64,000 bases of DNA, from the NCBI GenBank assembly GCA_037367405.1, contig JAZKJV010011400.1, forward strand, positions 6,136,501 to 6,200,500, written 5' to 3'. This stretch comes from Ottelia alismoides. Lineage: Eukaryota > Streptophyta > Magnoliopsida > Alismatales > Hydrocharitaceae. Below the pieces are notes generated by a model that did no database searches, was not told the origin of the DNA, and was given only the letters and a program-made list of their open reading frames with translations. Shown here in pieces: positions 1 to 8,628 of the stretch; within the stretch, counting starts at the first letter, position 1; every line of letters begins with the position of its first letter. The translations under genes and the position numbers were made by a program.

Positions 1-190
1 AAGGCCTTTAGCCGAGACTGCGGGAGGGGGCAAAGCGCCAAGGTTTACTCACCCCTGGCGCATTACCCCCTCCCGAATCTTCGCCTTAAGGGCTCTATTC
101 GACCACCCCCAAGCTGCGCTTGGGAGAGGTGACTCAAAAACGCGCGACTTCAAAGCTTGGCAGCGGTGGCTACGAGTGCTACGAGTGCCA
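1..190. repeat. Intergenic repeat remnants
   Basis: No gene is seen. Positions 67-130 hold a CCCTCCCGAATCTTCGCC block followed by CTGCGCTTGGGAGAGGTGAC. Near-identical blocks occur at 33310-33365 (inverted) and 49908-49975. Positions 157-177 are one arm of the GTAGCCACCG hairpin family (TTGGCAGCGGTGGCTACG). These are fragments of the dispersed intergenic repeats found throughout the window. Confidence 0.7.
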
Positions 191-1378
191 TTAGTTGCTG
201 GGAGCAGTTGGAGCGTCCGGGGGAGTGTTGCCACTGCGAGTGCTGCGGTCGCTGTCGTTTGAATTGGAGTTATCGTCGGTTGGGTTGGTCGACTGGTCCG
301 ACGAGTCCTGCTCTTGGGATGATTGACCACCGCGCTGTTGGCGAATTTCGTTACGCAGTTCTTGAACCATGCGTTCCAGATTGCTCAGACGCTGTTGGAT
401 GTTCCCGTTAGCCGCGCCGCTAAACTGTCCGCTGGCACCGGTCACATGGCTGTGACCATCCATGGGTTGAGCATAACCGGCCTGGTAAGCGCCGCCGCTT
501 TGATAGCTAGTAGCGCTGGCCAGCATCACCTGGCTTTGCAGTTCGCGACCCTGGCGAACGTATTGAATGTCCAGGTTCTGGTCGGATTGTGTATTGTTGA
601 CCAACTGAATCATGTCTTGCGGATTGCTGACCGATTGCCCGTTGACAGCCAAGATCTGGTCGCCGGGACGAATACCGGCTTGCGATGCTGGACTGCCGAC
701 CGTTACGCCGGTGACCACTACGCCCTGGCTATATGGGTCCATCGTAATGCCCAGTCGAGGGCGACCGCTGACGGATTGACCAGCGAACTGGCCGCTGGAA
801 TAAGACGGTTGTCCTCCAGGGTAGTATTGTTGTCCGCCAGAGGAGTAGCCGCCCTGCCGGTTACCTTGGTTTTGTTGATAACCCACATTGCCGTTGAGTA
901 CCACGGTTTGACCGTTGCGCAGGACGCGCACCTGACCTTGGTTTTGTTGCAGGTATTGATCGAACTGAGCTTGAGTCAGTGGCTGGCCATTGGAACCGAT
1001 CAACTGATCGCCAGGACGGAATCCATACTGTTGCAAGGACGAGTTGACATCGCCTTGCAATTGCAGGTTGCCGTTATTGTCGGGGCGAAAGGCGTTGCGC
1101 AGTTCATTACCGACTCGGCCGAGCCAGGACTGGTTGTTGCTGGTGTTAGCACCAGCATTGATTTGAGCGCCGGAGTTGATGGCACCGCCAGGCAAGACGC
1201 CTGCATTGTTGGCGCTGCCTTGCGCGCCCAATTGAGCTCCCGCTGCCGCGCCAGCCTGGTTGCCTCCCGTAGCGCCTTGGATAGCGCCGGAAATGGCGCC
1301 CCCAACGTCCAGTTGAGCTTGCGCAGGTGCCGCTAATAGACTTGCCGCCGCCAGAGCCAGCAGTGTTTTCTTCATCAT
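191..1378 (-). CDS. Exported PDZ-domain protein
   Basis: 395 aa. The start at 1378 (second ATG directly after) is chosen because AGAGG lies just upstream and a clean signal peptide follows (MKKTLLALAAASLL..., cleavage near AQA). After a long Gly/Gln/Asn-rich, low-complexity region comes one PDZ domain at about residues 206-286, with the carboxylate-binding loop RLGI and the typical GSPASQAGIRPGDQILAVNG. A short coiled coil follows at about 326-350 and then a Ser/Thr/Asn/Asp tail. No protease domain is present, so this is not a DegP-type enzyme. It is probably a periplasmic or surface scaffold. The partner is unknown and the family is not recognised beyond PDZ. Confidence 0.85.
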   Translation of the reverse strand: MMKKTLLALAAASLLAAPAQAQLDVGGAISGAIQGATGGNQAGAAAGAQLGAQGSANNAGVLPGGAINSGAQINAGANTSNNQSWLGRVGNELRNAFRPDNNGNLQLQGDVNSSLQQYGFRPGDQLIGSNGQPLTQAQFDQYLQQNQGQVRVLRNGQTVVLNGNVGYQQNQGNRQGGYSSGGQQYYPGGQPSYSSGQFAGQSVSGRPRLGITMDPYSQGVVVTGVTVGSPASQAGIRPGDQILAVNGQSVSNPQDMIQLVNNTQSDQNLDIQYVRQGRELQSQVMLASATSYQSGGAYQAGYAQPMDGHSHVTGASGQFSGAANGNIQQRLSNLERMVQELRNEIRQQRGGQSSQEQDSSDQSTNPTDDNSNSNDSDRSTRSGNTPPDAPTAPSN

Positions 1379-1619
1379 CGAACCTCTTGTGGTGTAAAGC
1401 TGTCTAATACAGTCTGGTTGCGGTACGATCGAATTGACGCATCGTCGACCGCAACTGGCAAGCATTCGTGCTTGCGGTTACTAGCAAACCTGAGAGGCAA
1501 GCAGCGTGCCATATTCAGGCTAGTCCTCTTGTGTCTCTGACAAGCGCGAGGTACAGCTAGTGCCTGCAGCAAACTACAGCCTTGAATAGACCATCCTCGA
1601 GTAAGCCGTTTATGAATGC

Positions 1620-2597
1620 GTGTCATCGATGACGCACCCTGGCCGACCAAGCTTGCCCGCACTGATTGCAGGCTTTCTGACGATCTATCTCGTTTGGGGG
1701 TCGACGTACCTGGCGATTCGTGTGGCTGTGCAAACGATGCCACCCTTCTTAATGGCCAGTGCTCGGTTTGTATTGGCGGGCATAATCCTGATGGCTTACT
1801 TGTTGGCCCGGGGTAAGTTTGCAGCCAACATCAAACAGTGGCGCGACAATGTCATCATCGGCGCCTTCATGCTGCTGGGTGGCAATGGACTAGTGGTGTG
1901 GGCAGAGCAAGAGGTGCCCTCGGGAATTGCTACGCTGGTGATCTCGTCCAATCCTTTGTTTGTCGTGATGGCGGAATGGCTGCTGGCGGCCGGCATCTGG
2001 TCACGATTCGGTTCTACGGCAGGCTATTCGCGGGCTAGCCTGGCCACCTGGATGGGATTGCTGCTTGGGTTTGCAGGCTTGGGGTTGTTGATCGGGCCAT
2101 CCTTGATGGAGTCAGGAGGCAGTGGCTTGGATGCACTGCGTTTGGGGGCACTCGTCCTGGCGTGCGTCAGTTGGACGATTGGAACCTTTGCCACACGACA
2201 GGTCAGCCAGCCCACCGATCCCTTCAGTGGAGCAGCCATTCAAATGCTCGGTGGCGGAATCTGGTTGGGACTGAGCGGCTATCTACTGGGCGAGCCCGCC
2301 CAATGGCATTGGCAGAGTATCTCGATGTGGTCCTGGTTGGCTTGGGCCTACCTGCTAATCGCAGGTTCGCTAGTCGCCTTCACCACGTTTATCTGGCTGA
2401 CCAAACATTGTTCGCCAACTTTAGTTTCAACCTATGCCTACGTGAACCCGATCGTGGCCGTCTTCTTGGGCTGGTTGATACTAAACGAAGAAGTCAGCCC
2501 GCGAATCTTTCTGGCTGCGGCCGTCATCATTGGCGGCGTGGCCTTGATTACCTTCTCCAAGCGAAACGCGAAGTCAAAGCCGACCGAGTCTGAGTAG
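1620..2597 (+). CDS. EamA/DMT-family transporter (YedA-like)
   Basis: 325 aa inner-membrane protein with about ten hydrophobic helices in two EamA repeats. The N-terminal IYLVWGSTYLAIRVA and the downstream FVLAGIILMAYLLARG are characteristic of the drug/metabolite transporter superfamily, closest to YedA/RhtA-like exporters. The substrate cannot be read from sequence. The start is GTG at 1620 or ATG at 1629; neither has a clear Shine-Dalgarno sequence. The C-terminal tail is charged and cytoplasmic. The stop codon TAG at 2595-2597 lies inside a GTAGCCACCG repeat, so the 3' end borders the dispersed repeat family. It stands alone, with no co-directional neighbour close by. Confidence 0.85.
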   Translation: MSSMTHPGRPSLPALIAGFLTIYLVWGSTYLAIRVAVQTMPPFLMASARFVLAGIILMAYLLARGKFAANIKQWRDNVIIGAFMLLGGNGLVVWAEQEVPSGIATLVISSNPLFVVMAEWLLAAGIWSRFGSTAGYSRASLATWMGLLLGFAGLGLLIGPSLMESGGSGLDALRLGALVLACVSWTIGTFATRQVSQPTDPFSGAAIQMLGGGIWLGLSGYLLGEPAQWHWQSISMWSWLAWAYLLIAGSLVAFTTFIWLTKHCSPTLVSTYAYVNPIVAVFLGWLILNEEVSPRIFLAAAVIIGGVALITFSKRNAKSKPTESE

Positions 2598-3005
2598 CCA
2601 CCGTCACCTCCTCGTAGCCACCGTCGCCAGACGGTGGATGTTGCGCGTTTTTGCGTCACCTCTCCCGGCGGCCGACAGGCCAAGGGAGGGCGAAGCTCCT
2701 GCTGGGCCTTCGTTCTGCCCCGCCCCACAAGATTCATTGGCATCAAGGCCCGCACCATGGCCGCCTGCGGACGCTCGTCTGCGCTTCGACCATGATTCAA
2801 AACTCAAATTCCCATGGGACTGCATTGGCGCTCCGGGCCCAAGGCTCGGGTGGAACCTCGCCCTCCCATGCCGTGACCGCCGGGAGAGGTGACATTCCCA
2901 AAAGGCGCAGCACCAAAACTGCCAGACGGTGGAAAGCGTTCACCTTCGCGTCCACCGTCTAACAGGCGGTGGCTATGCACTTGGCTTACATCCAGGTGCC
3001 CAGCG
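2598..3005. repeat. Composite intergenic repeat with 239-bp inverted-repeat element
   Basis: A 408-bp gap with no gene. GTAGCCACCG hairpin arms occur at 2594-2637 and 2921-2975. Between them lies an element at 2655-2893 whose ends form a perfect 17-bp inverted repeat (GTCACCTCTCCCGGCGG at 2655-2671 and its complement at 2877-2893). Related copies lie at about 10948-11170, 26204-26382 and, inverted, 49495-49712. The short open frames inside are not conserved as proteins between copies. Confidence 0.8.
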
Positions 3006-4022
3006 TCAGTGCAGGGGAGTTACCAGGTTGCCGATGGCTGCGATGCAAGCAGACATGGTGGTGCCGCGCGTCAAGTAGCGACCGGTGGCGTTGCCTACGC
3101 CTGACGGAGTTCCTGTCGACAGGATGTCACCCGGTTCGAGAGTCATAAAGGAACTGATGAATTCGATGACTTCGTAGATGTTGAAAATCATCTGTGCGGT
3201 GGAGCCCGACTGCCGGAGATCGCCATCGATCGACAACGTCAATTGCAATTGCTGGGGATGCGGGATCGAATCGGCTAGCGTCATGCAGGGCCCACACGGG
3301 CATGAACCGTCATGCCACTTGCCGTGTTGCCAATCGAAGAAGGTATCACGGGGCCTGGTCTCGCGTTTGGGGTTGGGGCGAAAGCCGCGATTGGAGATGT
3401 CGTTGATAACGGTGTAACCGGCGATAGCCTCTTTCGCCTGGGCGGCCGTGGCCCCATGCAGGCGTTTGCCGATCACCACGCCCAGCTCCACTTCGTGATC
3501 CAGTTTATCAGGTGACACTTGTGGAATGACAAACGGAGTGCCGCTGCCGACCAGCGTGGTCGAAGGTGGTTTCATAAACACATACGGAAAGGTGCGTTCC
3601 TTTTCGGTGGCTATGCCTCCTTGTTCAACGACATGCTCGGCATAGTTGCCCGCCAGTAGTAGTAGTTTGGGTGGAGCGGCCACCGGCGGCAACAGCTTCA
3701 CCTCTTCGATGGGATGGATCTGGCAGCCAGCGGCAACAGCGGAACCGGTGGTGGTGAGTGGTTTCGGGCCGCTGCGAACTTCATCCCACTCGCGATGAAA
3801 CTCTTTGAGCATCGTGACCAAGGCCACCCAGGCCGCGCTGCCCACTGGCAACGCAGCTTCCCAACTCAGTTCGATGGGTACATGGTGCACGCCAGGGCGA
3901 TTGCGGTCAGCCAATAGGGGAGCCAATGTCTTGGCGGCCAGTTGATTGATCGACAGGATGGCTGTCTCGTCGTACAACCCCCACCCAACCTGGCCAGCCT
4001 CTTCAAAGCGGCAGACTCGCAT
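3006..4022 (-). CDS. Fumarylacetoacetate hydrolase (FAH) family protein
   Basis: 338 aa. The start at 4022 (MRVCRFEE) is preferred over a longer frame because GAGG lies about 8 nt upstream and FAH proteins commonly begin this way. The C-terminal two thirds carries FAH-fold landmarks: NYAEHV, PYVFMKPPSTTLVGSG, the metal-ligand region DHEVELGVVIGK, GYTVINDISNRG, and the closing LEPGDILSTGTPSGVG. Family members are metal-dependent C-C hydrolases, decarboxylases or isomerases acting on 2-oxo or beta-diketo acids; the substrate is not predictable here. It lies 73 bp downstream of bioB on the same strand and may be co-transcribed, with no known link to biotin. Confidence 0.9.
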   Translation of the reverse strand: MRVCRFEEAGQVGWGLYDETAILSINQLAAKTLAPLLADRNRPGVHHVPIELSWEAALPVGSAAWVALVTMLKEFHREWDEVRSGPKPLTTTGSAVAAGCQIHPIEEVKLLPPVAAPPKLLLLAGNYAEHVVEQGGIATEKERTFPYVFMKPPSTTLVGSGTPFVIPQVSPDKLDHEVELGVVIGKRLHGATAAQAKEAIAGYTVINDISNRGFRPNPKRETRPRDTFFDWQHGKWHDGSCPCGPCMTLADSIPHPQQLQLTLSIDGDLRQSGSTAQMIFNIYEVIEFISSFMTLEPGDILSTGTPSGVGNATGRYLTRGTTMSACIAAIGNLVTPLH

Positions 4023-4095
4023 ATTGATCCTCAACCTGGCACAACCGGAACGACCAACTTCACCTTCTGTGCAAGCGCTGTACCCGAGATTCACC

Positions 4096-5163
4096 CTACT
4101 CAGCGTGCGTGGTGACTTCAAATCCAAGATCGCGAATCATTTGATAGTCTTCTTCGGGTGGCTGACCGCGAGTGGTCAAATAATCGCCGACGAATACGCT
4201 ATTGGCTACATACAGTCCGAGCGGCTGCAAGGAACGCAGATGTTTCTCGCGACCACCAGCGATGCGCAGTTCACTGGTGGGATTGACGAAGCGGAACATG
4301 CACAGCGTGCGCAGGCAACGCTGCGGAGTCAGTTCGCTCTGCGATTGCAGTGGCGTGCCTTCGATTGCATGCAAGAAGTTTAGCGGGATAGATTCCACGC
4401 CCAAGCCGCGTAACTCCATGGCCATCGAAACCGTATCGGAGGGTTGTTCGCCCATACCGATGATGCCACCGCTGCACAGTTCCAGGCCCGCTGCCCGCAC
4501 ATTGCGCAGCGTGTTCATGCGATCCTGGTAGGTATGGGTGTGGCAGATCTCGCTGTAATGAGCTTCGCCCGTATTGAGATTGTGATTGACGCGATCAACG
4601 CCGCAGGACTTCAGGCGCTGAGCATTTTCGGGGGTCAGCAGGCCCAGGCAAGCACAGATCTTTAAATCGAATTGCTCTTTGATCTTCGGGACTACGGTTT
4701 CCACGGCGGTCATTTCGCGTTCGCTGGGCGCCCGACCGCTGATCACGATGCAGTAGGTCTTCGAATTCCGTTCCTTGGCCAGTTGCGCGCCTTCCAGCAA
4801 CTGATCGACGCTCAGCATGCGGTACTTTTCGATCGGAGCGGTGGAGATCTTTGATTGCGAGCAGTAGGAGCAATCCTCTGGGCACAGGCCGCTCTTGGCG
4901 TTGACCAGGAAGTACAATTGCACCGTGTTGCCGAAATATCGATGACGCAAACGATAGGCGGCGGCGATCAGGTCCAGCAGCTCTACATCGCTGGATCGCA
5001 AGATGGCTTCGGCTTGCTGATGGTTGATGCTTTGGCCAGCCAACACTTCGTCGGCCAGGCGGTGCCAAATCGAGCCAGCGGTTGCCTGGGCATTCTCGTT
5101 TGCAGTCAGGATCATGGGATAGTTGAGCCGTTGGGACAAAAGGTCTGTGGGTAGCACTCGCAC
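4096..5163 (-). CDS. bioB: Biotin synthase BioB
   Basis: 355 aa radical-SAM enzyme that inserts sulfur into dethiobiotin to make biotin. The [4Fe-4S] motif is visible as CPEDCSYC (Cys94, Cys98, Cys101), followed by the BioB landmarks YCIVISGRAPS, ICACLGLL, VNHNLNTGE and a GGIIGMGE region. The C-terminus has the expected RIAGGREKHL and ANSVFVGDYLTT. The start is GTG at 5163 or ATG at 5115; neither has a convincing ribosome-binding site, and the first 16 residues are not typical of the family, so 5115 is quite possible. No other bio genes are in the window. The promoter region is shared with the divergent PSP1 gene at 5202. Confidence 0.95.
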   Translation of the reverse strand: MRVLPTDLLSQRLNYPMILTANENAQATAGSIWHRLADEVLAGQSINHQQAEAILRSSDVELLDLIAAAYRLRHRYFGNTVQLYFLVNAKSGLCPEDCSYCSQSKISTAPIEKYRMLSVDQLLEGAQLAKERNSKTYCIVISGRAPSEREMTAVETVVPKIKEQFDLKICACLGLLTPENAQRLKSCGVDRVNHNLNTGEAHYSEICHTHTYQDRMNTLRNVRAAGLELCSGGIIGMGEQPSDTVSMAMELRGLGVESIPLNFLHAIEGTPLQSQSELTPQRCLRTLCMFRFVNPTSELRIAGGREKHLRSLQPLGLYVANSVFVGDYLTTRGQPPEEDYQMIRDLGFEVTTHAE

Positions 5164-5201
5164 GACATTGGCGAGTACTCTATGCTACTGGTGCGACATA
5201 A

Positions 5202-5846
5202 ATGTACACGATAGGACCAACGCCAAAAATGGCCCAACGAGCCGCCTGGGAATCCAACGAAGCTGTGGCCGGTGAAAACTCGGCCAGAGAAGGCCATCTG
5301 GACGCGAGCAAAGCGCCCGATGCGGCACTGCAATTCGCTGTCCGGCTCGGACTCCATGGTCAAATCGGTCGCTTTTCAGCCACGAACCAGTTGCGACGCG
5401 GCGCACAAGTCGTATGCCGCACGGCTCGGGGTGTCGAAGTTGGCACGGTGCTCAATCGGCTCAGTCTCACCCCTGACTCGCTCTGCGATGGCAAGATCCT
5501 GCGACCCATGGCGGCGGAAGATCAATTGCTGTGGAACCATCTGAAGGCCTTGGCAGATGAAGCCTTTGCCAATTGCCAACAGTGGCTGGTCGACCACCAC
5601 TTGCCCGACCAACTACTGGAAGTGGAACCACTCTTGGACGGGCGCACACTCTACTTCCACTTTTTGCATACTGTCTCAGCCGAAACCAATACTCATGTCG
5701 ATCGCCTGGCCGAGATTTTTCAGCAAACGGTCGCGAGCAGTCCCTTTGCTAAACAAGTCGAAACTGGCTGTGGTCCAGGCTGCGGTACCAACCAGGCCAA
5801 AGGCTGCGGTTCAGCCTGCAGCGTGTGCCAGGTACGCTGCAAATAA
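5202..5846 (+). CDS. PSP1 C-terminal-domain protein with Cys-rich tail
   Basis: 214 aa. Residues about 44-175 match the PSP1 C-terminal region seen in Bacillus YaaT/RicT: an N-terminal strand AVRLGLHGQIGRF, then RRGAQVVCRTARGVEVGTVL, and a later DGRTLYFHF strand. RicT proteins work in an Fe-S-dependent complex that affects RNA processing; whether that role holds here is inference. The last 30 residues contain six cysteines (GCGPGC, GCGSACSVC, RC), suggesting a metal or Fe-S site. The RicT family also carries conserved cysteines, but their arrangement here is not one I can match. It is divergent from bioB. Confidence 0.75.
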   Translation: MYTIGPTPKMAQRAAWESNEAVAGENSAREGHLDASKAPDAALQFAVRLGLHGQIGRFSATNQLRRGAQVVCRTARGVEVGTVLNRLSLTPDSLCDGKILRPMAAEDQLLWNHLKALADEAFANCQQWLVDHHLPDQLLEVEPLLDGRTLYFHFLHTVSAETNTHVDRLAEIFQQTVASSPFAKQVETGCGPGCGTNQAKGCGSACSVCQVRCK

Positions 5847-6067
5847 ACGCATCGCTCTTGAATAAACGCATCGCTCTTGGTCGGTTCGCGATAGCGTAGC
5901 CCCCGTCGCCAGACGGCGGAATTGCTTCATGTGGCCACCGTCGCCAGACGGTGGAATTGACAATGAAGGCAGGTAGGCGTGGATACGTTGAACAGATCCG
6001 ACGCGGCGCGTCGGGGATACATCTTCCGACGCGGCGCGTCGGGCCACGATACGGGCCACGATACGGG
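5847..6067. repeat. Intergenic repeats (two families)
   Basis: A 16-bp direct repeat (ATAAACGCATCGCTCTTG) spans 5843-5879. Two GTAGCCNCCGTCGCCAGACGG arms lie at 5896-5955. Two copies of the palindrome CCGACGCGGCGCGTCGG lie at about 5998-6043, the same family as 46928-46990. No gene is seen. The region separates two convergent genes, so the hairpins could serve as bidirectional terminators, but no T-tract follows them. Confidence 0.6.
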
Positions 6068-7384
6068 CTACACTTGCGCGATTGAGGCTTCGAGAACGCG
6101 TTGGCGACGCACTTTGCGTACGACGATGCGGTAGCCTTCGTGAATCAGTTCTTCACCGCCGGTTGGGATTCGACCGATGCGCTGTTGTATCCAGCTGGAC
6201 AAGTTGTGGATCTCTGACTGACCTTCGACGGCTTGTAGTTCTTTGCCGGTTAAATCGCGAAAGCGAAGTGGGCTCAGACCGCCGCCGACGACCCAGCCGT
6301 TACCCGCCTTCAGCACATGGACCGGCAGCAAGTCATATTCATCTTGAATATCACCGATCAACTCTTCCATGATGTCTTCCAGCGTGATCATGCCCAGCAC
6401 GCGCTGTTGGTGATCGCGTACCAGAGCGATGTGGGTGTGCTCGCGCATCAGTTGTTCCAAGGCTGTCGAGATCGGCAGGTCTTCGTACAAGCTGGGGATG
6501 CCGCGGACAATCGAGCGGATCGATGGTTCTGAGGGACTGTTCTTGAGAACTGCGATAATGTCCTTGAAGGTCACATAGCCCACGATCGTCTGCGCATCGC
6601 CGGTCACTTCCGCTACTGGGAATCGCGTATGCATATCCAAGTGAGCAGCCAGTAGCGTGGCCGAGATCGAGTCATTCAGGTTCAGCATGCTGATGTGTTC
6701 AGCCGGCAACATGATCTCTTTCAGTTGGCGGCTGGAGAGTCGAGCAGCGCCGAGAATGATGTTCTCTTCGCGCGCACCGATCAGTCGCGAGGTTCGCGCC
6801 AGGCTGGCAATCGCCCGCAGCTCTTGCAGTTCGGCCGCTTCGGTACGCTGGCTACCGGGTGTTCGCGGCCGCCAGAATTGCTCGACGGTATCCATAATGA
6901 ACGAAGCTGAGGTCTCTAGCGTCCAGACCAGTGGCCACGCGGCCATCGAAAAACCCCACATCACCGGTGAGAGCCGCAGGCAGACCCACTCTTTATGCCG
7001 CAAGGCAAAGAGCTTGGGAACCAACTCGCCGATCACAATCGTTAGCACCGTCAGCGGCACGACAACCAGCGTGATAGCCAGCGCATCGGCTAGTGTATCG
7101 CCCAGCCCCCAGGTCTTGAGAGTCGGTGCGATGTCTTCGCCAGCGCTAGCGCCGCTGGTAGCACCGGCGATCAGTCCCACCAGCGTAATACCTAGCTGCA
7201 CGACGGCCAGGCTGCGCTCGATTCCTTCCTTCATTTCCAGGGCGGCGCGGGCGCCGCTGCGCTGGTCATTGATCAAGACGTGCAGACGCGAAACCGAGAT
7301 AGATGCCAGTGCAATCTCGTATGCTGCGAAGACTGCATTGATCAGCACCATCGCCAGAACGACAATCAATTCCAAATATGCCAT
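6068..7384 (-). CDS. CNNM/CorC-family membrane protein with CBS domains
   Basis: 438 aa, starting MAYLELIVVLAMVLINAVFA. Domains in order are an N-terminal CNNM (DUF21) transmembrane region with four hydrophobic helices (about 1-180), paired CBS domains (about 200-330, including FPVAEVTGDAQTIVGYVTFKD and VLGMITLEDIMEELIGDI), and a C-terminal CorC_HlyC domain (about 345-425). This is the standard layout of HlyC/CorC proteins such as YfjD, often annotated hemolysin-like but related to Mg2+/Co2+ transport and regulation. It lies 68 bp from the next minus-strand gene (M48 protease). The ion specificity is not shown by the sequence. Confidence 0.92.
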   Translation of the reverse strand: MAYLELIVVLAMVLINAVFAAYEIALASISVSRLHVLINDQRSGARAALEMKEGIERSLAVVQLGITLVGLIAGATSGASAGEDIAPTLKTWGLGDTLADALAITLVVVPLTVLTIVIGELVPKLFALRHKEWVCLRLSPVMWGFSMAAWPLVWTLETSASFIMDTVEQFWRPRTPGSQRTEAAELQELRAIASLARTSRLIGAREENIILGAARLSSRQLKEIMLPAEHISMLNLNDSISATLLAAHLDMHTRFPVAEVTGDAQTIVGYVTFKDIIAVLKNSPSEPSIRSIVRGIPSLYEDLPISTALEQLMREHTHIALVRDHQQRVLGMITLEDIMEELIGDIQDEYDLLPVHVLKAGNGWVVGGGLSPLRFRDLTGKELQAVEGQSEIHNLSSWIQQRIGRIPTGGEELIHEGYRIVVRKVRRQRVLEASIAQV

Positions 7385-7451
7385 TGGCTTATTGTAGCTG
7401 ATTCATGAAGTGTGTTCAGGTGGTGCTCAGGCCTGTGCGCTTTGCTGCGCT

Positions 7452-8270
7452 TCAGATGATCGTCTCGCCCAGACCTATCTGGGCTGGTACCGACGAATAC
7501 AGCTGCAGGGCTTCGGGCAGTTTAGCTTCCAGGTCGCTCGAGCGGCGTTCGTCGGAAGGATGGGTCGACATGAATTCGGCTGGTTTGGTACCAGTGTTGG
7601 CAGCCGCGAAACGTTGCCAGAATCTGGGGGCTTCGGTGGGATCGTAACCTGCCTGGGCCATCAGCGTCAGCCCGATCTGATCGGCCTCTAATTCGTGTTT
7701 GCGGCTATAGGGCAACAAGATGCCATATTGCGATCCGATGCCATAAGCACGCATGGCGATGTCTTTGCTGACTTGTTCCTGGTTGCGCATGACAAAGCCA
7801 ACCAGGCTTTGCGCACCGTTGACCGCAGCGGTTTGGCTCATACGCTCGCCGCCATGCCTGGCCAGCACATGCGCTACCTCGTGGCTCATGACTACTGCCA
7901 GGCCTGCTTCGTTTTGACAGATGGGCAGGATGCCTTCGTAAACCACGATCTTGCCGCCGGGCAAGCAGAAGGCATTTTGAGTCTCCGAGGCGACGACTTT
8001 CGTTTCCCATTGATAGTCGTTGCGACCGCTGACTCCAGAAATTCGCATGCCCACGCGGTGGACGATCTCTTGAAAGCGACTGTTCTCGCTGATCTTTTCC
8101 TTGGCCAAGACGTCGGTGAATGCGGTCTGGCCCATGCTGACTTCCTGCGTCTCGGGCACGAAAATCAACTGTCTGCGTCCCGTATAGGGCGCCGTTTTGC
8201 AGCCCAGCATGCAGCCGCAGGTTGGCATGCTCCAGGCCAGCGTGCGTTTGAGCATTGTTCGTCGATCCAT
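7452..8270 (-). CDS. M48-family metalloprotease, lipoprotein
   Basis: 272 aa. The N-terminus has arginines, a short hydrophobic stretch and a plausible lipobox ending MLGC (Cys24), so the protein is probably membrane-anchored in the periplasm. The zinc motif HEVAH (His130, Glu131, His134) and the downstream third-ligand region KHELEADQIGL are intact. The size and the VVYEGILPICQNEAGLA segment match the LoiP/YggG and Oma1-like group of M48 peptidases, which handle envelope protein quality control. The extra cysteines before the lipobox (CGC) leave the exact processing site uncertain. It is upstream of and co-directional with the CNNM gene. Confidence 0.88.
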   Translation of the reverse strand: MDRRTMLKRTLAWSMPTCGCMLGCKTAPYTGRRQLIFVPETQEVSMGQTAFTDVLAKEKISENSRFQEIVHRVGMRISGVSGRNDYQWETKVVASETQNAFCLPGGKIVVYEGILPICQNEAGLAVVMSHEVAHVLARHGGERMSQTAAVNGAQSLVGFVMRNQEQVSKDIAMRAYGIGSQYGILLPYSRKHELEADQIGLTLMAQAGYDPTEAPRFWQRFAAANTGTKPAEFMSTHPSDERRSSDLEAKLPEALQLYSSVPAQIGLGETII

Positions 8271-8439
8271 GACGAGGTCAATCCTGTTCGCGTCGAGGTT
8301 CCTAAGGTAGGATAGGCGGTGGCGTAACTGGGCAATGGTAGCTCAAGGTATCGGGGGACGAAAAGAGCGATTTTGGCCGGTTGGGATTTTGCTAGCGTCA
8401 ACTAAATCGAGGTAACTCGCCCTGCATTCGCAAGATTTA

Positions 8440-8628
8440 TTGGTCGGCATCGTGGCCGTGGCTCTGGGAGTCGGGGCGTTGGTGGTGGCCGCCAGTGGTG
8501 GCCAGGCGGCGCGTTGGTCAGGTATCGTTCAAGGCCTTGAGCAGATCGGCGGCAAGTGGGCGATCGTCGTCCTGTATGCCTTGTTGGGAATGTTCCTTAT
8601 TGGAGTGGGCTTATCATTGCTGTTCTAA
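8440..8628 (+). CDS. Small two-helix membrane protein (start uncertain)
   Basis: 62 aa from TTG at 8440. A CTG at 8422, spaced 6 nt from a good GAGGTAA at 8409-8415, would add six residues and has the better ribosome-binding site. Two hydrophobic helices (about residues 1-20 and 40-62) are separated by a short polar loop. The frame overlaps the next gene, which suggests translational coupling. The family is not recognised. It could be a real small planctomycete membrane protein or a chance open frame; the overlap and the ribosome-binding site favour a gene. Confidence 0.5.
   Translation: MVGIVAVALGVGALVVAASGGQAARWSGIVQGLEQIGGKWAIVVLYALLGMFLIGVGLSLLF

Noticed and set aside
323..1336. Long open frame on the plus strand opposite the PDZ protein gene (337 codons).
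   Set aside because: It is antisense to a gene with a clear signal peptide and PDZ domain and has no recognisable protein features; the GC-rich codon bias of the true gene keeps the other strand open.
2604..2962. Several short frames inside the 239-bp element, for example one starting with MNHGRSADERPQ on one strand.
   Set aside because: Frames are not preserved between copies of the element and have no ribosome-binding site; they reflect repeat sequence, not a gene.
6068..7384. Hemolysin (the family is often so named).
   Set aside because: The domain order CNNM, CBS, CorC_HlyC points to ion transport or its control; nothing shows a lytic function.
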